Below, in pieces: positions 27,571 through 35,014 of a DNA stretch of 64,000 nt. The translations under genes were made by a program, and so were the position numbers. The notes under the pieces were generated by a model. That model was not told the origin of the DNA. It saw nothing but the letters and a program-made list of their open reading frames with translations, and made no database searches. The stretch is from Candidatus Halocynthiibacter alkanivorans (GTDB lineage Bacteria > Pseudomonadota > Alphaproteobacteria > Rhodobacterales > Rhodobacteraceae). The number at the start of each line of letters is the position of its first letter. The first letter of the stretch is position 1. The stretch covers positions 29,449 to 93,448 of the forward strand of contig NZ_QOLB01000137.1 in NCBI RefSeq assembly GCF_003333265.1, in the 5' to 3' direction.

Positions 27571-28026
27571 ATGCAGAAAATGTCGACACGGGTCCGTTTG
27601 GGCATTTTTGCAATGGCTTTTGTCACGTTGTCGGCCTGTGCCGCACAATACCGCAATACCGGCTATGTTCCCAGACAAGAACAACTTGCGGATCTGACCG
27701 TGGGCTTTGACACCCGCGAAAGCCTTGCCACCTCCATTGGTGCGCCAACGGCGCAGGGCATGCAAAAAGATGGCACCTGGTATTATGTCGGCAGCCGGTT
27801 CCGCCAGTTTGCCTGGCAGGAAGCCAGGGAAGTCGACCGCCAGGTGGTTGCGCTCAGCTTTGATTCGCGTGGTGTGCTGTCCAATGTTGAACGCTTCGGA
27901 CTGGACGACGGCCGGGTCGTTGCTCTGTCGCGCCGGGTGACCGACGACAATATCAAAGGCGTAACCTTCCTGCAGCAACTGCTCGGCGGGCTGGGACAAA
28001 TTTCGGCCGATCAACTGATCCAGTAA
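27571..28026 (+). CDS. bamE: BamE/SmpA-OmlA family outer-membrane lipoprotein
   Basis: The 151-residue lipoprotein has a signal ending in lipobox LSAC at Cys23 and the SmpA/OmlA fold (GFDTRESLATSIGAPTAQGMQ, then GTWYYVGSRFRQFAW, then VVALSFDSRGVLSNVERF). BamE stabilises BamA-BamD contacts in outer-membrane protein assembly. The ATG at 27571 follows an AGAGGGA ribosome site. The gene is divergent from yceD and is followed by a hairpin and T-runs. Confidence 0.9.
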   Translation: MQKMSTRVRLGIFAMAFVTLSACAAQYRNTGYVPRQEQLADLTVGFDTRESLATSIGAPTAQGMQKDGTWYYVGSRFRQFAWQEAREVDRQVVALSFDSRGVLSNVERFGLDDGRVVALSRRVTDDNIKGVTFLQQLLGGLGQISADQLIQ

Positions 28027-28051
28027 CGCGGTCCGATATCTGGAATGAAAA

Positions 28052-28090
28052 GCGCGGCCCGCCGGAAGCACCGGGGCTGCGTTTTTGTTT
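28052..28090 (+). terminator. Terminator of bamE
   Basis: An imperfect GC-rich hairpin (GCGCGGCCCGCCGG with CCGGGGCTGCG) is followed by TTTTTGTTTTTG, 26 bases after the bamE stop. Confidence 0.55.
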
Positions 28091-28160
28091 TTGGGGGAGG
28101 TCCGCAGATCGGGCTGCCGGTGTTGAACTCCGGACGGACGCCAGAATACAGCGCAGTGCC

Positions 28161-28310
28161 AGACCTTGGGGAGGCGTGAAACGCCTTGCCGTGGGGAGTG
28201 AGAACCGTCTCGGAAATGATCTGGGGGACCATTTCAGGTTTGAACGGGCGGAGCCCTGAAACAGGCGTTGCCCGGTGGTGCCGGGCAAAGGAACTTAATC
28301 CCCGGTCAGC
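28161..28310. repeat. Dispersed intergenic hairpin repeat, copy B
   Basis: The left part (CCTTGGGGAGGCG-TGAA-ACGCC) and right part (CAGGCGTTGCCCGG-TGGTG-CCGGGCAA, ending GGTCAGC) match copy A at 8041-8134 at roughly 70-85 percent by eye. They are separated by about 75 extra bases relative to copy A. Both copies lie between convergent genes. Confidence 0.55.
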
Positions 28311-28453
28311 CTGCCAGGCGGGCCAGAAAAAACTGCTTCTGAGGCGTGGATCTTCTCATTTGAAATCCGCGGCCTCCGCAGGCTCAGGCGCTGCCCTTTA
28401 TCCTGACGTTTGGTCAAAGTTCCAATCCGTCCAGTACACTGAGCGGACAGGGC

Positions 28454-28849
28454 TTACTTCTTCTCTTTGAAATCCAGCGACACGCCATTGATGCAATAGC
28501 GCAGCCCGCCCGGACCAGGGCCGTCGGGGAAGACATGTCCCAGATGGGCAGCACATTTGTCGCAATGCACCTCGGTGCGGCGCATACCAAAGCTCAGATC
28601 ATGTGTCTCACCGACCGGCGCGCCGTCTTTGGGCGCGGAAAATGAAGGCCAGCCACAACCGCTTTCAAACTTTTCACTCTGTTCAAACAGTTCTGCACCA
28701 CAGCAGCTGCAATGGAAGACCCCTTCAGACTTCGGGAACCCGGGATGGGAAAAAGCCCGTTCGGTGCCGGCCTGGCGCGTCACCCGATAGGTCTCCGCAT
28801 CCAGCATCTCGCGCCACTCTTCATCAGACCGGATATTTTTGTCACTCAT
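28454..28849 (-). CDS. msrB: Peptide-methionine (R)-S-oxide reductase MsrB
   Basis: MsrB repairs methionine-R-sulfoxide in oxidised proteins. The 131-residue protein has the four zinc cysteines (Cys47, Cys50, Cys96, Cys99), catalytic Cys119 in RYCINGVSL and a likely resolving Cys65 in FESGCGWPSF. It is cytoplasmic, with no signal. The ATG at 28849 is preceded by GGAG at nine bases; a 15-codon upstream extension is unlike the family. It is divergent from the acyltransferase gene. Confidence 0.96.
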   Translation of the reverse strand: MSDKNIRSDEEWREMLDAETYRVTRQAGTERAFSHPGFPKSEGVFHCSCCGAELFEQSEKFESGCGWPSFSAPKDGAPVGETHDLSFGMRRTEVHCDKCAAHLGHVFPDGPGPGGLRYCINGVSLDFKEKK

Positions 28850-28954
28850 CGTGCTGGCTCCCCATGTTGCCGCCCTGGCCCCACCTTGCGGCACCCGGGC
28901 TTTCCCCCTTACTTATAGGTCGGGCCCCGGTCTGCAAATCACAATGGAGATATT

Positions 28955-29809
28955 ATGCTGCTTTTGCGCAAAGGGCGCTACCAGGCGCGGCTCGCGGAGA
29001 GCCCTGCGGATATCGACGCGGCGCAGCGGCTGCGCCATCTGGCTTTTGTGGCAGGTCGCAGCACAGAGGGGCACTCAGAGGGGCACTCAGAGGGTCGCAC
29101 AGAGAAGCACACAGAGAGGCACACAGAAAATCATTCGGCGGGGTGCTCATCGGATCAGGCTGCAGTCCGGGCGGACGGGCGCGATGCCGACCGGTTTGAT
29201 GCGCTGTGCAAACATGTGCTGGTGAAGGATGTCGCAACCGGCGCCCTGGTCTGTTGTTTCCGGCTGCTGCCGCTGGCGTCGGGCGCAGACATTTCCCAGA
29301 GCTATTCGGCGCAGTTTTATAATCTCTCAAAACTGGCGGCCTTCCCCGGTCCGATGCTGGAAATGGGTCGTTTCTGTATCCATCCGGCCTGGTTTGACCC
29401 CGATATTATGCGCCTGGCCTGGCTGGCGCTGACGCGCTTTGTCGATGAGGCCGGCGTGGCGCTGCTGTTTGGCTGCAGTTCCTTTCAGGGCACCGATGCC
29501 GGCACCTGTGCGGATGCGTTTGCCTGGCTCAGAGCCCGCCACCTTGCGCCAGAGAGCCAGGCACCGGGCATCAAAGCGTCGGAGGTGGTTCCTTTTCCCC
29601 CGCAGGAGGGGAATGAACCCGACCTGCGGCGCGCTATGGCGCAGATACCGCCTTTATTGCGCAGCTATCTGATGATGGGGGGGTGGGTCAGCGATCATGC
29701 GGTGGTGGACCGGCAGCTGAACACGCTGCATGTGTTCACGGGGCTGGAAATCAAAACCATCCCGCCAGCACGGGCGCGTCTGCTGCGCAGCGCCGCCGGA
29801 CAGGCGTAA
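28955..29809 (+). CDS. GNAT-like N-acyltransferase (OlsB-related) with tandem-repeat insert
   Basis: The 284-residue protein resembles the OlsB/acyl-ACP N-acyltransferase family, which makes lyso-ornithine lipid: RLRHLAFVAG near residues 26-35, DRFDALCKHVLVKD near 79-92, GALVCCFRLLPL, then the core LEMGRFCIHPAWFDPDIM and the LLFGCSSFQGTD signature. Residues 37-60 are six tetrapeptides of the form T/S-E-x-H/R (TEGH, SEGH, SEGR, TEKH, TERH, TENH), a His-rich insertion between the first helix and the core. No acyl-glycerol-phosphate acyltransferase (OlsA) gene adjoins it, so the ornithine-lipid assignment is tentative. GGAG lies before the ATG. Confidence 0.75.
   Translation: MLLLRKGRYQARLAESPADIDAAQRLRHLAFVAGRSTEGHSEGHSEGRTEKHTERHTENHSAGCSSDQAAVRADGRDADRFDALCKHVLVKDVATGALVCCFRLLPLASGADISQSYSAQFYNLSKLAAFPGPMLEMGRFCIHPAWFDPDIMRLAWLALTRFVDEAGVALLFGCSSFQGTDAGTCADAFAWLRARHLAPESQAPGIKASEVVPFPPQEGNEPDLRRAMAQIPPLLRSYLMMGGWVSDHAVVDRQLNTLHVFTGLEIKTIPPARARLLRSAAGQA
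29063..29134 (+). repeat. In-frame 12-bp tandem repeat inside the acyltransferase gene
   Basis: Six 12-base units (first unit ACAGAGGGGCAC, later units drifting) encode the six tetrapeptides at residues 37-60. The first three are almost identical, so the array may change in copy number without shifting the frame. Confidence 0.85.
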
Positions 29810-29975
29810 CGCCTGATTGCGGCCCCGCTAGCCCGTTGGCCCACAGTTGATTTGCCAACAGCAGCTTTGTAGGTCGCTGCAATCGCCGGGCAGGCGTGTC
29901 GCCTGATGTCCACGCTGCCGCGTCAGCGCACCGGGCCTAAAAGTGATTTGCCAACAGCAGTTTTGCACGTAACTG
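29801..29975. repeat. Imperfect tandem duplication of about 90-96 bp
   Basis: CAGGCGTAACGCCTGAT (29801) and CAGGCGTGTCGCCTGAT (29891) begin two units. Each carries TGATTTGCCAACAGCAG (29848-29864 and 29944-29960), followed by TTTTG or CTTTG and a CTGC end. Each unit starts with a small hairpin. The first unit includes the acyltransferase stop codon. The rest of the 276-base gap up to the ABC-F gene shows nothing else. Confidence 0.75.
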
Positions 29976-30085
29976 CTGCCGCCGGAGCACCACACCGGTC
30001 AGTTCTCTGGCTGAAACGGCGCGTTGCATGGCCCGAACCGTCGCTTGGCATTGACGCGCCCGCCGCCGGGCGTTAGCTGAGCGTT

Positions 30086-31900
30086 ATGGCACGCGCACCC
30101 TTACTCCAGCTCTCCGATATCTCGCTTACTTTTGGCGGTGATCCTGTATTTAACGGCCTCGATCTGGTGGTCCAGCAAGGCGATCATGTCGCACTTGTTG
30201 GCCGCAACGGCTCGGGCAAATCAACCCTGATGAAAGTCATGGCCTCGCTGGTGGAGGCGGACAGCGGCAGTCGTATCATCCGCCCCGGTACCGCGGTGGG
30301 CTATATGGATCAGCACCCGGACATCTCCGGATTTGACACGCTGGGCGAATTTGCCGCCAGTGGTCTCGCTGCGGGCGAAGAATACAAAGTGGCGATGGCC
30401 GCCGAAGGGCTGAAATTCGACCCGGATGGCAAGACCGCCACAGCCTCGGGCGGCGAGCGTCGCCGCGCGGCACTGGCCAAACTGCTGGCCGAAGCACCCG
30501 GGCTGATGCTGCTGGACGAGCCGACCAACCACCTGGACATCGAAGCCATCGCCTGGCTGGAAGACCAGCTGAAGAACACCCGCGCCGCTTTTGTGCTGAT
30601 TTCCCACGACCGGGCATTCCTGCGCGCCCTGACCAAAGCCACCCTGTGGATCGACCGGGGCGCGGTGCGTCGTCAGGAACAGGGGTTTGACGCTTTTGAG
30701 GCCTGGCGCGACAAGACCTGGGAAGAAGAAGACATCAACCGCCACAAGCTCGACCGCAAAATCAAATCTGAGGCCCGCTGGGCGGTGGAAGGCATTTCTG
30801 CGCGGCGCAAACGCAACCAGGGCCGGGTGCGCGCCCTTGGTGATTTGCGCGCGGAACGCGGCAATATGATCCGCCGCCAGGGCGCTGCTGCCATGGCTTT
30901 GGATTCGGGGCAGAAATCCGGCAAACGAGTGGTGGAAGCCTTCGGTATTTCCAAAACCTTTGACGGCAAAACCATCTGCCGCGATTTTTCGATCAAAATC
31001 GCCCGTGGCGACCGGATCGCCTTTGTCGGTCCCAACGGGGTTGGCAAAACCACGCTGTTGAAAATGCTCACCGGCGAGCTGGCGCCTGACGGTGGCGAGG
31101 TCAAACTGGGCACACGGCTTGAAATGGCAGTGTTTGATCAGAACCGCTCCAAACTCGACCCGGATCTCAGCCTGTGGGACAGCATGACCTCAGAAGAGGG
31201 CATGCGCGTTTCCGGCAAGGCCGATCAGGTGATGGTGCGCGGACAACCCAAACACGTGGTTGGCTATCTGAAAGAATTTCTGTTTGACGAAAGCCAGGTC
31301 CGCGCCCCGGTGCGCAGCCTCTCAGGCGGCGAAAAAGCCCGGCTGCTGCTGGCCAAAATCATGGCGCGCGAATCCAATGTGCTGGTGCTCGATGAACCGA
31401 CCAACGATCTCGATGTGGAAACACTCGATCTGCTGCAGGAACTGCTGACCGATTTTGACGGAACTGTTCTGCTGGTCAGCCACGACCGCGACTTTATCGA
31501 CCGGGTGGCGACGATGACCGTGGCGATGGAGGGCGATGGCGATGCCACGCTCTATCCCGGCGGCTGGAGCGATTATCAGGATCAGCGCCAGGAGCGACTC
31601 GGTATTGACGTCACAGTCAAACCCTCGCGGCAAAACGGGGGGAAATCTGCGGCTGCAGAGAAAAAACCCGCCGGCGCGCTGAGCTATACGGAACAACACC
31701 GCCTGGAAGAGCTGCCCGGCATCATGGAACGGCTGGAAGCGGAGATCGTCAAAGTCACCGATTTCATGTCGGACCCGGATCTGTTCACCAAAGAGCCGCT
31801 GAAATTCCAGAAAGCCACCGATGCGCTGCTGGAACGTCAGGCCGCGCTGGACGCTGCCGAAGAAGAGTGGATGGCGCTGGAAGATCGGGCGGCGAAATAA
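30086..31900 (+). CDS. ABC-F family ATPase (Uup/EttA-type)
   Basis: ABC-F proteins are soluble tandem ATPases acting at the ribosome. The 604-residue protein has two ABC domains: Walker A GRNGSGKST (39-47) and GPNGVGKTT (315-323), signatures SGGERRR and SGGEKAR, and Walker B LLDEPTNHLD and VLDEPTNDLD. Between them is a charged linker, and the C-terminus has a coiled-coil extension (RLEELPGIMERLEAEIVKV onwards) resembling that of Uup. There are no membrane segments. The ribosome site is weak. The Uup branch is favoured by the C-terminal coiled coil but not certain. Confidence 0.92.
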   Translation: MARAPLLQLSDISLTFGGDPVFNGLDLVVQQGDHVALVGRNGSGKSTLMKVMASLVEADSGSRIIRPGTAVGYMDQHPDISGFDTLGEFAASGLAAGEEYKVAMAAEGLKFDPDGKTATASGGERRRAALAKLLAEAPGLMLLDEPTNHLDIEAIAWLEDQLKNTRAAFVLISHDRAFLRALTKATLWIDRGAVRRQEQGFDAFEAWRDKTWEEEDINRHKLDRKIKSEARWAVEGISARRKRNQGRVRALGDLRAERGNMIRRQGAAAMALDSGQKSGKRVVEAFGISKTFDGKTICRDFSIKIARGDRIAFVGPNGVGKTTLLKMLTGELAPDGGEVKLGTRLEMAVFDQNRSKLDPDLSLWDSMTSEEGMRVSGKADQVMVRGQPKHVVGYLKEFLFDESQVRAPVRSLSGGEKARLLLAKIMARESNVLVLDEPTNDLDVETLDLLQELLTDFDGTVLLVSHDRDFIDRVATMTVAMEGDGDATLYPGGWSDYQDQRQERLGIDVTVKPSRQNGGKSAAAEKKPAGALSYTEQHRLEELPGIMERLEAEIVKVTDFMSDPDLFTKEPLKFQKATDALLERQAALDAAEEEWMALEDRAAK

Positions 31901-31995
31901 CTGACGTCACGCAACCTGTTGGTTTGCATAGCTGTTCACGCTAGATATTTTGTGGACAGGCGGGGGCAGGGCGCTCCCTGACAGGTGGTTCAGAT

Positions 31996-32454
31996 ATGAT
32001 GACTCTGGTGCAAATTCTGCTGTTGAGTGTTGCGGTGCTCATTGGCGGCGCTGCGGCCTGGGTGCGCTTTGCCCCCAGCGATCCGGAACTCTGGCATGTG
32101 GCGCCGCTGCGAGCGGCTGATCCGGGCCGGGCAGGATATCTGTTGATGGCGTCCAGTGCCGACAACCCGGTTCTTGAGGCAGATACAAGCGAAGTGCTGC
32201 GCGCGCTGGACGGGATTGCCCGCGCCACGGCGCGCACCAAAGTGCTGACCGGATCTGTTGCTGAAGGCCGCATCACCTATATCACCCGCAGCCGTTTCTG
32301 GGGTTTTCCCGATTACACCTCCGTGACCGCGACAGACGTGACTGGCGGCAGCCAACTGGTGATTTTCGCCCGCCTGCGCTTCGGGCGCTCTGATCTGGGC
32401 GTGAACAAGGCGCGCGTGTTGAGCTGGATGGCACAGTTGCGCCAGGCGCTTTAA
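31996..32454 (+). CDS. DUF1499 family protein
   Basis: The 152-residue protein has an N-terminal membrane segment (LVQILLLSVAVLIGGAAAWV) and a DUF1499 domain (VLRALDGIARATARTKVLTG, then ITYITRSRFWGFPDYTSVTA, then RFGRSDLGVNKARVLSWMAQL). The family is widespread and uncharacterised. It stands alone, 95 bases after the ABC-F gene. Location is probably the periplasmic face of the inner membrane. No function can be assigned. Confidence 0.85.
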   Translation: MMTLVQILLLSVAVLIGGAAAWVRFAPSDPELWHVAPLRAADPGRAGYLLMASSADNPVLEADTSEVLRALDGIARATARTKVLTGSVAEGRITYITRSRFWGFPDYTSVTATDVTGGSQLVIFARLRFGRSDLGVNKARVLSWMAQLRQAL

Positions 32455-32664
32455 CCTTCGCACGGTCTGCCGATCTGCTGATCGGTAAAATATTCTTCCG
32501 CTCAAGTGATTGGTTTTACTGAATAACCACGCGGGCGCGACGATAACCTGGTCTTTTTTGCTCCTTGTGTGACAAACTCACCGAACTCGCCAGCGGGTTG
32601 AAGTAGGGTTTGCAAAAAGGAAACGCACAAATGAATATTTCGAAACTCAAAAGGGAGCGTGGTC

Positions 32665-33096
32665 GTGGTCACTGAATTCACCCCCTGGGCCTCACTGATC
32701 GGCGGCATACTGATCGGGCTCGCCGCGGTTCTGCTGATGTTGCTGCGCGGACGCGTCTTTGGCGCCACCGGCATCCTCGCAGGTGTCCTGAGCCCTTCCG
32801 GCAGCTCTGACTGGACCTGGCGGGCGCAGCTGCTGGCCGGCATGGTCACCGGGCCGCTGCTGTATTCACTGCTGTTTGGTCAGATGCCGGTGATCCAGGT
32901 GCCGGTCTCTACCCCGATGATGGTAATCGGAGGCGTGATCGTTGGTATCGGCGTCACCTTTGGCTCCGGCTGTACTTCGGGCCACGGCGTTTGCGGCATG
33001 GCCCGCCTGTCGCCGCGCTCCATCGTCGCCACTGCAGTATTCATGCTGTTCACCTTCCTGACGGTCTATGTGGTCCGTCATGTTCTTGGCCTGTGA
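32665..33096 (+). CDS. YeeE/YedE half-transporter, first subunit
   Basis: This 143-residue membrane protein of the YeeE/YedE (DUF395) family probably imports thiosulfate or a related sulfur compound. It has about four hydrophobic segments and the family loop [17 protein letters not shown], whose cysteines relay the substrate in characterised YeeE. The GTG at 32665 is seven bases from GGGAG; a GTG two codons earlier is also possible. Together with the next gene it makes a split two-gene version of the full-length transporter. Confidence 0.88.
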   Translation: MVTEFTPWASLIGGILIGLAAVLLMLLRGRVFGATGILAGVLSPSGSSDWTWRAQLLAGMVTGPLLYSLLFGQMPVIQVPVSTPMMVIGGVIVGIGVTFGSGCTSGHGVCGMARLSPRSIVATAVFMLFTFLTVYVVRHVLGL

Positions 33097-33106
33097 GGAA
33101 CGTCTG

Positions 33107-33529
33107 ATGAAACATGTACTTACCTTTTTGACGGGGCTGGTGTTCGGGCTGGGTATCGTGATGTCCGGCATGTCCAACCCTGCGAAAGTGATTAACTTTT
33201 TCGACATCGCCGGCAGCTGGGACCCCAGTCTGGCCTTTGTCATGGGCGGCGCGGTGGTGGTGACGTTCATTGGTTACCGCTTTGTGCTGAAACGACCCGC
33301 GCCAATGATGGACACAGCGTTTAACGTGCCTTCCAGCCGTTTGATCGACCGCAGGCTTGTCGGCGGTTCCGCCCTGTTTGGCATTGGCTGGGGCATTGCC
33401 GGGTTCTGCCCGGGTGGCGCATTGCCGGCGCTTGGCACGCTGAACCCGGACGTGCTGATCTTTGTTGCCTCTCTGGTGACCGGAATTTTTGCCGCCAAAA
33501 CCATGATGAATAAGACTGCAACAATCTGA
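33107..33529 (+). CDS. YeeE/YedE half-transporter, second subunit
   Basis: The 140-residue partner has four hydrophobic segments and the conserved motif GIGWGIAGFCPGGALPALG, which carries the essential Cys of the second half of YeeE. GAGG precedes the ATG at 33107, ten bases after the first subunit ends. The pair is commonly found with a metallo-beta-lactamase-fold persulfide dioxygenase, as here. Confidence 0.9.
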   Translation: MKHVLTFLTGLVFGLGIVMSGMSNPAKVINFFDIAGSWDPSLAFVMGGAVVVTFIGYRFVLKRPAPMMDTAFNVPSSRLIDRRLVGGSALFGIGWGIAGFCPGGALPALGTLNPDVLIFVASLVTGIFAAKTMMNKTATI

Positions 33530-33563
33530 CAATGAGTGTCCGGCAGCATATACGGAGAAAGAG

Positions 33564-34454
33564 ATGTCTGTGAATTATCCAGCCGATATGAATGTGTCCC
33601 CCGAGGTCACCGCGTTTTTTGACGAGGCGTCCAACACTATCAGCTACGTGGTGAAGGACCCGGCGTCCACTTCCTGCGCCATTATCGACCCGGTGATGGA
33701 TATTGATTATGCTGCCGGCCGCATCACCTGTGATCACGCCGACGAGTTGATCGCCTTTGTCACCGGCAATGGTCTGAGCCTTGAATGGCTGATTGAAACC
33801 CATGTTCACGCCGATCACCTGTCTGCCGCGCCCTATATCCAGGGCAAGCTTGGCGGCAAGATCGGCGTTGGCGAAAACATCACTGTAATCCAGGAGGTCT
33901 TCGGCAAAGTCTTTAACGAGGGCACCGAATTTCAACGCGACGGCTCGCAGTTTGACAAGCTGTTTGCCGATGCTGATATCTACATGGTGGGCGAAATGCG
34001 CTGCTTTGCCATGGCGACGCCGGGCCATACCCCGGCCTGCATGACCCATACGATGGGCAATGCGACTTTTGTCGGGGATACGCTGTTCATGCCTGACGGC
34101 GGCTCGGCGCGCGCCGATTTTCCAGGCGGAGACGCCGGGGAACTCTATGACAGTATTCAGAAAGTGCTGAACCTGCCCGATGAGATGAAATTGTATATGT
34201 GCCACGACTACGCCCCCAACGGGCGCGACATTGCCTGGGAAACCACTGTTGTTGAGCAAAAGGCGCATAACATTCACGTGGGCGGCGGCAAAAACAAAGA
34301 CGAGTTCGTGGCCTTCCGCACCGAGCGTGACGCGCAGTTGGGCATGCCAAAGCTGATCATCCCCTCGCTGCAGGTCAATATGCGCGGCGGCGAACTGCCA
34401 CCCGCCGATGCGCAGGGCACAACCTTCCTGAAAGTGCCGGTCAACCTGCTTTGA
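33564..34454 (+). CDS. Metallo-beta-lactamase-fold hydrolase, persulfide-dioxygenase-like
   Basis: The 296-residue protein has the metal site HVHADHL (His80, His82, Asp84, His85), TPGHTPACM, FVGDTLFM and a late His in MCHDY. The C-terminal VGGGKNKDEFVAFRTERDAQL and PPADAQGTTFLKVP resemble ETHE1/Blh-type persulfide dioxygenases, which oxidise glutathione persulfide to sulfite. It lies between the sulfur transporters and a rhodanese-like gene, so sulfide detoxification is the likely role. AGAAAGAG precedes the ATG. Sub-family assignment is inference. Confidence 0.88.
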   Translation: MSVNYPADMNVSPEVTAFFDEASNTISYVVKDPASTSCAIIDPVMDIDYAAGRITCDHADELIAFVTGNGLSLEWLIETHVHADHLSAAPYIQGKLGGKIGVGENITVIQEVFGKVFNEGTEFQRDGSQFDKLFADADIYMVGEMRCFAMATPGHTPACMTHTMGNATFVGDTLFMPDGGSARADFPGGDAGELYDSIQKVLNLPDEMKLYMCHDYAPNGRDIAWETTVVEQKAHNIHVGGGKNKDEFVAFRTERDAQLGMPKLIIPSLQVNMRGGELPPADAQGTTFLKVPVNLL

Positions 34455-34522
34455 TTTCCGATAAATCCTATTAGCGGCGGCTGGCGACAGGCCCCGTTGC
34501 AAAACCTGAACGATGGAGAGTC

Positions 34523-34861
34523 ATGATGGACATCAGTAAACTCAGCCCTGCCTTTTCGGTCTGCGGGCAGATCCACCCGGATGATATGTCCGAAATCGGG
34601 GCCAGCGGCTTTCGCGCCGTCATCTGTAATCGCCCAGATGCAGAAGTGCCCGGACAGCCGCCAGTGCAGGTCATTCGCAACGCGGCGGAAAAAGCCGGAC
34701 TTGAGCTGCGCTACATTCCGGTGACCCATACGGAACTGACGGCAGATAAAGCTGCAGAAATACAAGCCGCTTTGCGCGAACTTCCTGAGCCGGTTCTGGC
34801 CTACTGTGCTTCCGGCAGACGCTCCGCCATGCTTTGGACGATGCTGAACCCCGGCAGATAA
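34523..34861 (+). CDS. Rhodanese/phosphatase-like protein (TIGR01244 type)
   Basis: The 112-residue protein matches the TIGR01244/DUF442 family that accompanies, or is fused to, Blh-type persulfide dioxygenases. The active loop CASGRRS (Cys95 to Arg100) fits the rhodanese-like CxxGxR pattern, and the domain starts with LSPAFSVCGQIHPDDM. A sulfurtransferase role on persulfides is likely. GGAGAG lies just upstream; the second ATG at 34526 may be the real start. Confidence 0.85.
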   Translation: MMDISKLSPAFSVCGQIHPDDMSEIGASGFRAVICNRPDAEVPGQPPVQVIRNAAEKAGLELRYIPVTHTELTADKAAEIQAALRELPEPVLAYCASGRRSAMLWTMLNPGR

Positions 34862-35014
34862 ACACCCAGGTCCGGCGCCAGGCCGGGGCGTGTCGGAACG
34901 TATTGGCTCATCCTGGGACATGCCAGCACAAGCATCAAGAACCACGACAGCACTTCAGCGTGTCAACAACACGGCGCCCGCAAACTGGTGCCGTAAAGAA
35001 AAAGGATAACGCTG

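Larger units (their letters stand above)
28027..28453. other. 427-base intergenic region with terminator and repeat
   Basis: No gene is supported. The segment holds the bamE terminator, then copy B of the dispersed hairpin repeat (28161-28310), then about 140 bases between the repeat and the convergent msrB stop in which I see nothing specific. Confidence 0.5.

Noticed and set aside
28955..29809. Acyltransferase considered as an N-acylhomoserine-lactone synthase
   Set aside because: LuxI-specific conserved residues are not seen and the core fits the OlsB-like signature better; no luxR-type gene is nearby.
33321..34502. 393-codon minus-strand frame over the metallo-hydrolase gene
   Set aside because: Antisense to two well-supported sulfur genes; no recognisable domain.
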